Positions 9,330 through 17,616 of a DNA stretch of 64,000 nt are shown here, piece by piece (the stretch's first letter is position 1; each line of letters starts with the position of its first letter). The notes below the pieces were generated by a model that saw nothing but the letters and a program-made list of their open reading frames with translations, was not told where the DNA came from and searched no databases. The stretch spans positions 186,001 through 250,000 of the forward strand of contig NZ_CANNGT010000002.1 of NCBI RefSeq assembly GCF_947504225.1. Direction: 5' to 3'. A program made the position numbers and the translations under genes. The stretch comes from Brumimicrobium ulvae. Its GTDB lineage: Bacteria; Bacteroidota; Bacteroidia; Flavobacteriales_D; Crocinitomicaceae.

Positions 9330-9345
9330 TGTTTCACGTGGAACA
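9330..9345. promoter_or_regulatory. parS-like centromere site (15 of 16)
   Basis: TGTTTCACGTGGAACA matches the ParB-binding consensus except for one A-to-G change in the right half. It occupies the 27-bp spacer between ybeY and mnmG. Confidence 0.75.
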
Positions 9346-9348
9346 AAA

Positions 9349-9753
9349 TTACAACAGTGTTAGATAGTAATCCTCCTTTTTTCGCATTATTTCGATTTCT
9401 TTTTCAGTTTTATCGCCATAACCACACAAATGCAACAATCCGTGCACTAAAACACGATTCAATTCTGTTTCACGTGAAACATTATAGGTTTTCGCATTGT
9501 CGTTAACACGATCAATACTAATCAACAAATCTCCACTAATAAAATCCATTTCACAATAATCGAAAGTGATAATATCGGTATAATAATCGTGTTTTAAAAA
9601 GGATTTGTTTTGTTCCAATAACCAATCATCCGTTCCTAAAACGACAGTTATATTACTTAGAGTTTTGCCTTCGTTTTCCAAGACCTTAATAAACCATTCT
9701 TGTATATAATCCAGGTTTATTTCTGGAACTTCTATGAATTCAAATTCAATCAT
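9349..9753 (-). CDS. ybeY: Endoribonuclease YbeY (16S rRNA maturation)
   Basis: This is a 134-residue UPF0054-family metalloprotein. The zinc motif is HGLLHLCGYGD (H104, H108, D114); the classical third histidine is replaced as is usual in Bacteroidota. The strand ITFDYCE precedes it. YbeY trims the 3' end of 16S rRNA and takes part in ribosome quality control. The start codon overlaps the preceding gene by 4 nt (ATGA type), showing translational coupling. A perfect parS site is embedded in codons 91-96 (NVSRET). Confidence 0.93.
   Translation of the reverse strand: MIEFEFIEVPEINLDYIQEWFIKVLENEGKTLSNITVVLGTDDWLLEQNKSFLKHDYYTDIITFDYCEMDFISGDLLISIDRVNDNAKTYNVSRETELNRVLVHGLLHLCGYGDKTEKEIEIMRKKEDYYLTLL
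9466..9481. promoter_or_regulatory. Perfect parS centromere site inside ybeY
   Basis: TGTTTCACGTGAAACA is identical to the 16-bp parS consensus bound by ParB. It is the third site within 2.04 kb and lies in the ybeY coding sequence. Confidence 0.88.
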
Positions 9754-10172
9754 TTCTTAGTAACAAAGGTAAGGATCACTTTAGCTCCATTGTTTTCAAA
9801 AGCGACTTCATCGGCAAGCGACTTCATAAGGAATATTCCACGACCACTTTCTTTTTCTATGTTTTCTGGCGCAGTAGGGTCGGGGAGGTTATCATAAGAA
9901 AACCCTTCTCCATCATCGGAGATGGTGAACCTTAATTCTTTTTCATTTTGAAAAATACTTATCCTTACTGATTTAGAGTTGTCTTCTAAGTTCCCATGTT
10001 GAATCGCATTGTTTACTGCTTCTGTTACAGAAATCAAAATATTGCCATAATGATCTTCATGTACATCATAGTTTTTGCAAACATCGTCTATTAATGTTTC
10101 TGCAATCCTTAAATTTTTAAGGTCCGACGGGAATGATACGGACTCAATTTCTTTATAGCTTGTTTCCATCAA
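9750..10172 (-). CDS. RsbW-like anti-sigma factor / serine kinase (HATPase)
   Basis: This 140-residue protein is a single GHKL ATPase domain of the RsbW/SpoIIAB type: N-box EAVNNAIQHGN, G1 box ISDDGEGF, G2 box GRGIFLMKSLADEV. Such proteins bind a sigma factor or phosphorylate an anti-anti-sigma (STAS) protein on serine. No STAS partner or sigma factor is adjacent. It is the second gene of the operon, 35 bp after DUF4175, and overlaps ybeY by 4 nt. This gene order with ybeY and mnmG is common in flavobacteria as far as I recall. Confidence 0.85.
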   Translation of the reverse strand: MMETSYKEIESVSFPSDLKNLRIAETLIDDVCKNYDVHEDHYGNILISVTEAVNNAIQHGNLEDNSKSVRISIFQNEKELRFTISDDGEGFSYDNLPDPTAPENIEKESGRGIFLMKSLADEVAFENNGAKVILTFVTKK

Positions 10173-10207
10173 AGTATATTATCAGAGATTGAGGACGTAC
10201 CAAAAAG

Positions 10208-13200
10208 TTAATTAACATTCAAAAAATAAGCGTTTGCTTTCTCTTTGTAATACTTACTAAATGACGGATCTAGTGTACGTAATAACTCAATCTGTTTTTC
10301 TTTCTGCTTCTTATACTCCAAAAACTCAATTTGGTTACCAATATTTTGATCTTTTCCTGAATTACTTTCTCTTTCTTCATCAAGCCCCCTTTCACGCATT
10401 GCATTTTCACTTTCTAAAAGTCGTGTTAAAATTTCTTGTTGACGATCGATTAGTTCAGGACTCCATTTTTTATTAATCAAATCTTCTTCTTGTTTTTCGA
10501 GTTCCTTGATTAGGTCGTTGAGTTTGTTTCCGTCACCACTTCCGTCTTTATTCATTTGCTCTCTAAGTTCTTGAAGCTTCTTCTGAATAGCACTTTGTTC
10601 AGCAGCCATTTTTGCGGCTTGTTGTGAATTCATTGGTAACATTCCACCTGGTTTTTGTCCCGGTTGCTGACCTCCAGGATTTTGACCTTTTTTCATTTGT
10701 TCTAGCTGCTTTTTAAGCATCTCTTTCATTCCTTCCATACTCCCAGGTTTCCCTTGACCGGGTTTACCCTCTCCAGGTTTACTGCAACTACCATTTCCTT
10801 CTTGCTGACTCTTCATTGCTTGTTGTGCACTTTCCAAAGTCTCGTTTAAAAACAAGGCTAAATTATTGATTCCAGTCATGGCAAATTGTTGTTTAGTGGC
10901 CAATTGCCTATGTTCTCGTTCACCAATATGAGATGGAATATACCTGTATTGTTTTTCTATATCACCTAATTCTTGTTCTATAAAAGAGGAGATTTTAGGC
11001 ACACGATCTGCAAGGGCTCTTAAACTATCCTTCACTGGATTCAAGTTGTCAATTATACCTCGTTGTTGTTGTCCAAGTGTTACGAAGTATGGATCATAAA
11101 TATCTGTGTTTTGAAAAGCCAACATGTTTTCTTCTTGATTAAAACTAAGTCGCATTAAGTTTTCCAGTAAGGCACGCATTGCTTCTAAATCTTCACCATC
11201 TTGCTCTTCCTGACTTTTTTTCATTTGAGCTTGTAGTTGAGAAGCTGCTTCTTCCATTTTTTCACTTGCCTTTTTCTGTTTGTCTTTGGCAGATTCATTA
11301 TCACCTTCTTGAATATCTTCTTTGGCGCCTTCCATATCTTCAGATATTTCTTCACTCATTTCATCCATACCTTCGAAAGACAAAGGACGTTTTAATTCAT
11401 TGTTTTTATCCAACATTTCTTGAAGGTCTTCTTTTACTTTTTCAAACTTTTCGTTTAGGTCTTTTTGTTTATCTTGAGCTTCTTCTTTATTTAAACCATT
11501 GTCTAAATCTTCTTTTAAACGGTCTTGATCATTCGCTAATTGTTCAAGTGACTTCTGTAAATCTTCAACACGCTCTTCAACATCCATCTTCTTTAACATT
11601 TCCATGGTCCGATCCAATTGGCGTTCCATATCTTCGGCAGACATTTCAGCGTTTTCCATTTTTTCCAATACATTTTTATCTGTATTGTTTTTCAACATCT
11701 CTTCAAGTTCTTCCAGTAATTTTTTTAATTCTTCATCCATTACCGAGTCGAGTAACTCTTCTAATTGCATCTGTTTTTCGAGTAACTTTTCATCCATAGG
11801 ACTCAACTTAGACTTCTCTTCAAAAGAAGATTTCATTTGATCCTTGATCTGTTTAATTCTATCTTCTAAAGACTTTTGCTGTGCTTGTAAACTTTCGACT
11901 TGTTTCTGCTGTTGCCATGAAGAGTTTTTAGAATTCGCAATCTCTTTTTTAAGACGCTCCATTTGTTCTTTAAATTCTTGACTTTCGCGAATCAAATCTT
12001 TTAAATCTTCCCTTGCTTTGTCTTTTTCTTTACTGCGTTTTTCTTGTAATTCTTCTAAAGAAGGGCTTGCATATTGAAACACATTAGATTTCGTAGCTTT
12101 TGATCCATTCACCCCATCATTGTCATAAACAGTAAAGAAATACGTAACCCTATCTTTCAATTCTAAACCTAGTTCATCCAAATTAAAAGTCATAGAAAAA
12201 GGAGATTGTTTTCCATCAATTCCAGGAACTGAAATGCTTTTGTTTATTTTTTCTCCAGAAGCTTTTTCTATAGAATAGGTAAATACTAAACGAGACAAAC
12301 CATGGTCATCACTTACATTACCATTAAAATATATTTTGTTTTTTGATAAGGAATCTGTTCGACTTTGCACCGTAATATTTGGATATTCATCTTTAATAAT
12401 ATCGATATGATATAAGTTAGTGTCTAGACTTAAAAGTTCATTGTTCTCTAAAATAAAAAGAACATCTGAGGATTGTCTTGCAACATGTGAAAACCTAAAC
12501 CCAGGATTATCGATGAATTCATAGATGGAATCTGAAAGCACAACAGATAATGATTTAGAATTCTTCGTTAAACCATTCCATGTAAGTTTTGCTCCATCAG
12601 GTAAAATTAAATCTCCAGGATTCTCAATTGTTTCATTAGCACGATTTAGGTATTGGGGATAAGTTATATCAACTTTTAGATGACCTAAAGAGCTACGTTT
12701 AACAACTTTAATTAAATGTTGTTCTGATTGTGCTCTAGTCGCTTTAAAGTTAAACGATAAATCTTTATTTAAGTTTTTAAGGGTATAAGCAGCTTCATTA
12801 TTGCTTGTTTTATTCATTAGAAAAGTACCTTCATCACTTTCTAAATAAACACGGTCAGGTAATGCTTTCCCAGGAAGAGGGGTGAGTAAAACTTTAATTT
12901 CTATTTCGTTTCCTTCTTCTATGACTAAATTTTCGTTTTGCAATTCAAAAGTAAAATCTGGTGCGATTTCGAAAACCTGATTGTATTTGATTAATCTTTG
13001 AGTACCTTCAGTAAAATAATTGGGTACCATAATTCCGATTAAAACAACGGTCAACAAAATCGGAACAAAATACTTTAAGAATTTTTTATTCGCAGAATAA
13101 TCTATGGCAGAAGAAAAGGTAAGATTATTCAGTTGACTCGCATTTTGCTGTATACTTGCTTGAATAAGTTCAATATTCTGAGGATTTGTTTCGGTAGCAT

Positions 13201-13546
13201 CACGAAGCTGGAGCGTGTTCAATAGTTTGTCATTAACTTGAGGAAAAAAATCACCAATAATTTGGGCTGCTTGGTATCTGTTTATTCGTTTACCAAAAGA
13301 AAACAATTTAGCGACGGGAAGAATAAAATATTTAATCAACACGTATGAGTTCAAAGCAAGAAAGGAAAAGAATAAAACCGCACGTATCAATGAGTTAAAA
13401 TGTCCCAAATATTCAAGGCCTGAAACAATTAAAAAAGTAAAAAGGAAAATGATAAAAAAGAGCAAAAGCCCTTTAATCATTAAGTTTTTGTAGTATTTAC
13501 GAATAAACGCATCTACCTGAGTTAATAAATCATCAAAAGTTCCCAT
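10208..13546 (-). CDS. DUF4175 family membrane protein with long coiled coil
   Basis: This is an 1112-residue protein. Two or three transmembrane helices lie near the N-terminus (about residues 22-75 and 157-178), an Ig-like extracytoplasmic stretch follows (about 190-490), and then a very long Glu/Lys/Gln-rich coiled coil (about 495-800). The C-terminal third includes a Gly/Pro/Gln-rich linker (GEGKPGQGKPG, GQNPGGQQPGQKPGG). It is the first gene of the operon ending at 6550, with about 250 bp of divergent spacer to gltX. DUF4175 proteins are widespread in Bacteroidota; function unknown, likely an envelope scaffold. Confidence 0.85.
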   Translation of the reverse strand: MGTFDDLLTQVDAFIRKYYKNLMIKGLLLFFIIFLFTFLIVSGLEYLGHFNSLIRAVLFFSFLALNSYVLIKYFILPVAKLFSFGKRINRYQAAQIIGDFFPQVNDKLLNTLQLRDATETNPQNIELIQASIQQNASQLNNLTFSSAIDYSANKKFLKYFVPILLTVVLIGIMVPNYFTEGTQRLIKYNQVFEIAPDFTFELQNENLVIEEGNEIEIKVLLTPLPGKALPDRVYLESDEGTFLMNKTSNNEAAYTLKNLNKDLSFNFKATRAQSEQHLIKVVKRSSLGHLKVDITYPQYLNRANETIENPGDLILPDGAKLTWNGLTKNSKSLSVVLSDSIYEFIDNPGFRFSHVARQSSDVLFILENNELLSLDTNLYHIDIIKDEYPNITVQSRTDSLSKNKIYFNGNVSDDHGLSRLVFTYSIEKASGEKINKSISVPGIDGKQSPFSMTFNLDELGLELKDRVTYFFTVYDNDGVNGSKATKSNVFQYASPSLEELQEKRSKEKDKAREDLKDLIRESQEFKEQMERLKKEIANSKNSSWQQQKQVESLQAQQKSLEDRIKQIKDQMKSSFEEKSKLSPMDEKLLEKQMQLEELLDSVMDEELKKLLEELEEMLKNNTDKNVLEKMENAEMSAEDMERQLDRTMEMLKKMDVEERVEDLQKSLEQLANDQDRLKEDLDNGLNKEEAQDKQKDLNEKFEKVKEDLQEMLDKNNELKRPLSFEGMDEMSEEISEDMEGAKEDIQEGDNESAKDKQKKASEKMEEAASQLQAQMKKSQEEQDGEDLEAMRALLENLMRLSFNQEENMLAFQNTDIYDPYFVTLGQQQRGIIDNLNPVKDSLRALADRVPKISSFIEQELGDIEKQYRYIPSHIGEREHRQLATKQQFAMTGINNLALFLNETLESAQQAMKSQQEGNGSCSKPGEGKPGQGKPGSMEGMKEMLKKQLEQMKKGQNPGGQQPGQKPGGMLPMNSQQAAKMAAEQSAIQKKLQELREQMNKDGSGDGNKLNDLIKELEKQEEDLINKKWSPELIDRQQEILTRLLESENAMRERGLDEERESNSGKDQNIGNQIEFLEYKKQKEKQIELLRTLDPSFSKYYKEKANAYFLNVN

Positions 13547-13769
13547 TCTACACTGTAATTAATACCAAAAGATAATGTAACTATAAAATTACGAATTGTA
13601 GGACTAATACAGGTATAATCAACGGATAAAAGCGAGATATGTTTCTATTGGACCGTCGAAAAATCAAAAAACAAAATAGGCGTTAGGCATTTTAAGGTAT
13701 AAAAAAAGAAAAAAACATAAAATAAGACTCTTTTTTGAAGGAAGAATGGATAAAGGCTAAGGAATCAAT

Positions 13770-13777
13770 TATCTTTG
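13770..13777 (+). promoter_or_regulatory. Putative -7 element of gltX
   Basis: TATCTTTG matches TAnnTTTG and sits 20 bp before the gltX ATG, leaving a very short leader. No TTG is seen at the -33 distance. Confidence 0.45.
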
Positions 13778-13796
13778 CCTAAAAATTAAGAAGATT

Positions 13797-15329
13797 ATGT
13801 CAGATAAGTCAGTTCGCGTTAGGTTCGCACCATCTCCAACAGGACCACTTCATATGGGTGGAGTACGTACCGCTTTATACAATTATTTATTTGCTAAAAA
13901 ACATAATGGTACGTTCATTATTCGTATTGAAGATACAGACCAAAATCGTTTTGTAGAAGGAGCAGAGGAGTACATTTTAGAAGCGCTAAAATGGTGCGGA
14001 ATTACTCCTGATGAAGGCCAGGGTGTTGGTGGAGATTATGGTCCGTACAAACAATCCGAGAGAAAGGAAATGTACAAGCCTTATGCTGAGCAACTGGTTA
14101 AGAACGGAAAAGCATATTATGCTTTCGACACGGGAGAAGATTTAGACAAAATGCGTAAGCAAGCGCAACAAATGAAAATGCCGAACTGGCAATACAATTC
14201 TGTAACAAGGTCATCGATGCAAAACTCATTGACTTTACCAGAAGATGAAGTTCAAAAAAGATTAGAAAATGGAGATCCTTACGTGATTCGTTTCAAAATG
14301 CCACGTAATGAAGATGTTCGTTTTGAAGATAAAATTAGAGGTTGGGTTGTGGTCAACACCAATAATTTGGATGATAAAGTATTGTATAAAAGTGATGGGA
14401 TGCCTACTTATCATTTGGCCAACATTGTAGATGACCATACCATGAAAATTACGCATGTAATTCGTGGGGAAGAGTGGTTGCCATCAGCTCCTTTACACGT
14501 TTTATTGTATGAAGCTTTTGAATGGGATGCTCCTACATTTGCACATTGTCCTCTTTTGTTACGCCCTGACGGGAATGGTAAACTTTCTAAAAGGGATGGA
14601 GACCGTTTAGGCTTTCCCGTTTTTCCAATTGACTGGATTGCAGCCGATGGAGAGAAGTATTCAGGATACCGAGAGAAAGGATATCTACCAGGTGCATTTA
14701 TTAATATGCTAGCGTTCTTAGGATGGAACCCAGGAACGACACAAGAAATATTTTCACTAGAGCAAATGATTGAAGCTTTCTCATTAGAAAGAGTAAGTAA
14801 GGCAGGAGCAAAATTTGATGCTGACAAGACCAATTGGTTTCAACAACAATATTTGCGTGCAGAGTCTCCTACTACATTGGCAAAAATGTTGCGTGAAAAA
14901 ACAGGTTCTGAATTGCAAAATGTAGCAGATGCTTATTTAGAGCAAGCGTGTGTATTAATGAAGGAACGCGCTACATTTGTTGAAGATATCTATACAGAAG
15001 GAAAATACCTTTTTGAAAATCCAACAGAATTTGATGCAAAAACAGTAGCTAAAAAATGGAATGAACTGGCCGAAGAATTAATGTTGGAGTGGTCCAATAA
15101 ACTAGAAGCTCTAAACACTTTTGATGCTGAAAACATTGAAAAGAGTTTTAAAGCTTTCTTGGAAGAGAAGGAACAAAAAATTGGTAAAGTTCTTCCTGCC
15201 TTTCGTTTAGTTTTAACAGGAAAAGGAATGGGACCGAGTATGTTTGAAATAGCAGCTCTTTTAGGAAAAGAGGAAAGTTTATCTAGAATGAAAAATAACA
15301 TTCCAACAATCAAAGGACTAAAGGCATAA
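13797..15329 (+). CDS. gltX: Glutamyl-tRNA synthetase
   Basis: This 510-residue class I aminoacyl-tRNA synthetase has the HIGH-type motif PSPTGPLHMGGVRTALYNY at the N-terminus and the KMSKS-type motif KLSKRDGDRLGF mid-protein. FIIRIEDTDQNRFVEGAE is also typical of GluRS. It charges tRNA-Glu with glutamate. Length fits the Bacteroidota form. folB follows after about 21 bp, suggesting cotranscription. The ATG at 13797 is preceded closely by a -7 element. Confidence 0.97.
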   Translation: MSDKSVRVRFAPSPTGPLHMGGVRTALYNYLFAKKHNGTFIIRIEDTDQNRFVEGAEEYILEALKWCGITPDEGQGVGGDYGPYKQSERKEMYKPYAEQLVKNGKAYYAFDTGEDLDKMRKQAQQMKMPNWQYNSVTRSSMQNSLTLPEDEVQKRLENGDPYVIRFKMPRNEDVRFEDKIRGWVVVNTNNLDDKVLYKSDGMPTYHLANIVDDHTMKITHVIRGEEWLPSAPLHVLLYEAFEWDAPTFAHCPLLLRPDGNGKLSKRDGDRLGFPVFPIDWIAADGEKYSGYREKGYLPGAFINMLAFLGWNPGTTQEIFSLEQMIEAFSLERVSKAGAKFDADKTNWFQQQYLRAESPTTLAKMLREKTGSELQNVADAYLEQACVLMKERATFVEDIYTEGKYLFENPTEFDAKTVAKKWNELAEELMLEWSNKLEALNTFDAENIEKSFKAFLEEKEQKIGKVLPAFRLVLTGKGMGPSMFEIAALLGKEESLSRMKNNIPTIKGLKA

Positions 15330-15350
15330 CTTTCAAAAGAACAATTGAGA

Positions 15351-15704
15351 ATGAAACATACAATTGAAGTAAACGGGATAAAGCTATATGCTTTTCATGG
15401 CTGTTTAGATGAGGAAGGAAAAATCGGTGGACACTACACGGTTGATGTTTCAATTACAACTGATTTTACAGCTTCTTTTTCTTCTGATGAATTAGAAGAC
15501 ACTATAGATTATGTTGCTATTAACTCGATTGTTCGGGAAGAAATGGCCATTCGGTCAAAGTTAATTGAACATGTTGGGTACCGTATTTCGCAACGTTTAA
15601 AACAAGAGATCAAAGGTTTACATTCATCAAAAGTTAAAGTTATTAAACATTGTCCCCCTATAGGTGGAGATGTCGATGATGTAGCAATTATCATTGAGAA
15701 CTAG
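15351..15704 (+). CDS. folB: Dihydroneopterin aldolase
   Basis: The ATG at 15351 (MKHTIEVNGIKLYAFHGCL) is a better start than the in-frame TTG two codons upstream. The 117-residue protein matches the FolB family: GIKLYAFHGCLDEEGKIGGHY, a conserved Glu in the EEMAIRSKLIEHVGYRI region, and KHCPPIGGDVDDVAI at the end. FolB cleaves dihydroneopterin to 6-hydroxymethyl-dihydropterin plus glycolaldehyde in folate synthesis. It sits directly after gltX and before tRNA-Cys. Confidence 0.9.
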   Translation: MKHTIEVNGIKLYAFHGCLDEEGKIGGHYTVDVSITTDFTASFSSDELEDTIDYVAINSIVREEMAIRSKLIEHVGYRISQRLKQEIKGLHSSKVKVIKHCPPIGGDVDDVAIIIEN

Positions 15705-15777
15705 CGAATTAGATTTCAATTTTTATAGGACGCTTATTGTTTTTAAAGATTATTCCTTTTAGAAGAAAAATAATTAG

Positions 15778-15785
15778 TATATTTG
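15778..15785 (+). promoter_or_regulatory. Putative -7 element of tRNA-Cys
   Basis: TATATTTG matches TAnnTTTG and ends 14 bp before the first base of the mature tRNA, which gives a short 5' leader. Confidence 0.5.
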
Positions 15786-15799
15786 CGGTCCTATAAAAT

Positions 15800-15870
15800 G
15801 GTCCTGTGGCCGAGTGGCTAGGCAGTGGTCTGCAAAACCATCTACAGCGGTTCGAATCCGCTCGGGACCT
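15800..15870 (+). tRNA. tRNA-Cys (GCA)
   Basis: A full cloverleaf folds over 71 nt: acceptor stem GGTCCTG / CGGGACC, D stem GCC / GGC, anticodon stem closing the loop CTGCAAA (anticodon GCA at 15832-15834), and T stem AGCGG / CCGCT with loop TTCGAAT. The discriminator base is T (U73), as expected for tRNA-Cys. CCA is not encoded. Its 3' part, from 15857 on, belongs to the left attachment repeat of an integrative element; the tRNA stays intact after insertion. Confidence 0.96.
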
Positions 15871-15885
15871 CAAAGAACCCTTGAC
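15857..15885. repeat. attL core (29-bp direct repeat)
   Basis: The repeat begins in the 3' half of the T stem of tRNA-Cys, covers the acceptor 3' strand and discriminator, and runs to the left half of the tRNA terminator. It is identical to 20683-20711. Confidence 0.92.
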
Positions 15886-15909
15886 TATCAATTAGTTGAG
15901 GGTTTTTTT
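15876..15909 (+). terminator. Terminator of tRNA-Cys, rebuilt by the element
   Basis: Stem AACCCTTGAC (15876-15885) pairs with GTTGAGGGTT (15895-15904), with two G-U pairs, followed by a T-run. The left half is inside the attL repeat; the right half is element DNA. Confidence 0.75.
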
Positions 15910-15913
15910 ATGA

Positions 15914-15936
15914 AACTTAACCCAGAACTTAACCCA
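15914..15936. repeat. Putative left arm-type integrase sites
   Basis: AACTTAACCCA occurs twice with a 12-bp period (15914-15924, 15926-15936). The same motif and spacing recur at the right end (20532-20566). Short direct repeats at both ends of an integrating element are typical binding sites for the N-terminal domain of a tyrosine integrase. Confidence 0.7.
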
Positions 15937-15984
15937 ACTATTTAATTATTCTTCATAATTCTATATTGTTTTCAAGACAAAAGT

Positions 15985-16175
15985 TTGAACTTTATTTACA
16001 CACGCGAACAGATACCCATGAACTTTTTAAAAAAACAGATACGCGCGCGCAACAGATACCACCGAACTTTATTTATTCACGCGCGTAACAGATAGTAACG
16101 AAGTATTGCATAAAATGCACGTCATAAGGTATAAATGAAAACGATAGGCGCGCGCACGCGTATGGATACCCACTA
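15985..16175. other. Iteron-like, GC-rich candidate replication origin
   Basis: AACAGATA occurs four times (16007, 16034, 16051, 16087), twice within a longer repeat of the form GAACTTTATTTA...CACGCG..AACAGATA (from about 15988 and 16064). Alternating CG tracts (ACGCGCGCGC, GGCGCGCGCACGCG) stand out in an otherwise AT-rich region. It lies beyond the 3' end of the rep-like gene. Iterons plus an unusual composition next to a Rep gene suggest an origin or transfer/packaging site; this is inference. Confidence 0.5.
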
Positions 16176-16354
16176 CTTTAAGTACATATTTCTTTATGGT
16201 TTCCGAAAACTTGTTTTATAGGTGTTAAATTCGTTAGATTATTGAAACTCTTTTTTATCATGTTAAAAACAACGTCTTGTAAACTCTTTTTTTATAGTGT
16301 AAGAGAATACTTAAATAATGAGTAAGACAATAAAGAGGGGTTAAGGTTCTACAA

Positions 16355-17611
16355 CTATATATAAACTTGTAATTCCTTACCCCCATAGATATTAAACATG
16401 GTTAATTGACTGCCTAAATACTTTAACTCTCTATAATTATATTTCGCTCTTATATTGTGTGCAATTTCTTTAATCTGGGTCTCAATTGATGAGGTAAACC
16501 ATTTTTGAGTTAAAAACATATTCGCAATTTTATCAAAGGTTTGTTTATCATTCTGGAGTAAATAATTCAAACCTCCATGAGACAAAAGAAAACTATCAAT
16601 TCTTTGCATTGAAATATTAACGCCTGTTAGTCTGCAATACCTTTGATTTTTTACAAGGTTGTAATTCCTTAACCCCTGTGAATTATTAACGCTCTCAATA
16701 ATTAAATTTGATATTTGGATCTGGATGTTCAAACCAAACTTACTATTTATCAATTTCAATCTATCTCGGTGTTTCTTTTGTGTGGTGTGGCTCTTTGTCC
16801 GTAGTTCACGCCAAAAATTAATATTAGAGTATTTACTCCACTTATCAATATTGGTATTTGTTGGGTCATAAAATATTATTTCATTCCACTTCTGAAGTAG
16901 GTTGTTAAGTAAATCAACTTTGTTGTATTCGTTAAAATCATGTAATGAGTGTAAACCCTGTTTTCTGTATTCGCTCCAGTTAGTTTGTTTTATTTCTATT
17001 CTCAATATCTCATCATTACAGCCGTATTGCAATGACTTATTATAAACTTTTAGAATATAATTTGAGTGTTGACATTGATAGTATTTACCAAATTCACTAC
17101 TTATTTTTTGTTCAAAATCTTTGTTTTTGTGTTGCAGTAAATTGTTTAAAATCTCATTTGTTGGTATTGGTGGCGGTAAATTAACGCCGTACTCAATTTG
17201 AATAATTTGTAAGTGTTTCGTATCTATTCCGTAAACCCTTTTTAACTCTTCAATAGTTTCATTAAATGCACTCTCATTGTATTGGTTATGGTTGTGTAGT
17301 CCAAGATTAGAAAACTTGTGTAAACTTCCAGCAATATAAATACCTCCAGTCTCATATACTTTTGTTTTAAGGTTGTTATAATCATTATACCAATACTTTA
17401 CTGTATCGGTGGTTTTCTCTTCAAATACGGGCGTAAAAATCAAAGTACCATTGTTTAAAAAGTGTTCTTTATTCAAACCAATTATACGCGCCTTTATATA
17501 ATCAATTGGTATATAGTTATATCTTTGTTGTAATACGCCGTTTTTGGGTGTGTTATTCGCAATAGAGGGGGGTTTGTTACCCCCCTTTTTTTGTTCTCTC
17601 TCTTTACTCAT
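16355..17611 (-). CDS. Rep-like replication initiation protein of the element
   Basis: This 418-residue protein resembles rolling-circle initiators of filamentous phages and small plasmids (Phage_CRI/Rep_trans type). IIQIEYGVNLPPP (136-148) and YILKVYNKSLQYG followed by ILRIEIKQ (185-208) match the paired strands of such Reps. I cannot point to the catalytic tyrosine with certainty. It is the last gene of the HTH/unknown/rep operon, 5 bp after its neighbour. Near the 5' end the mRNA has A7 then G6, with C6 a few bases on (hairpin at 17567-17585). The identification is moderate: the family is divergent. Confidence 0.55.
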   Translation of the reverse strand: MSKEREQKKGGNKPPSIANNTPKNGVLQQRYNYIPIDYIKARIIGLNKEHFLNNGTLIFTPVFEEKTTDTVKYWYNDYNNLKTKVYETGGIYIAGSLHKFSNLGLHNHNQYNESAFNETIEELKRVYGIDTKHLQIIQIEYGVNLPPPIPTNEILNNLLQHKNKDFEQKISSEFGKYYQCQHSNYILKVYNKSLQYGCNDEILRIEIKQTNWSEYRKQGLHSLHDFNEYNKVDLLNNLLQKWNEIIFYDPTNTNIDKWSKYSNINFWRELRTKSHTTQKKHRDRLKLINSKFGLNIQIQISNLIIESVNNSQGLRNYNLVKNQRYCRLTGVNISMQRIDSFLLSHGGLNYLLQNDKQTFDKIANMFLTQKWFTSSIETQIKEIAHNIRAKYNYRELKYLGSQLTMFNIYGGKELQVYI

Positions 17612-17616
17612 CTCGA

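Larger units (their letters stand above)
15871..16354. other. Left end of the element: non-coding, arm sites and candidate origin
   Basis: No gene is seen in these 484 bases. They hold the tRNA terminator, two arm-type repeats (15914-15936), a tract with four AACAGATA motifs and CG-rich CACGCG/GCGCGC runs (15985-16175), and an A/T-rich part with the direct repeat AAACTCTTTTTT before the end of the rep gene. Confidence 0.6.

Noticed and set aside
11179..11799. 206-codon plus-strand frame inside DUF4175
   Set aside because: Leu/His/Phe-rich antisense reading of a Glu/Lys/Gln coiled coil; a typical shadow.
13547..13796. Divergent point between DUF4175 and gltX as the origin
   Set aside because: There are no boxes or AT-rich repeats, and gene directions elsewhere in the window do not support a switch here.
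17567..17592. Programmed -1 frameshift in the rep gene
   Set aside because: After a -1 slip the frame ends in two codons (GGG GGG TAA), so no useful second product would arise.
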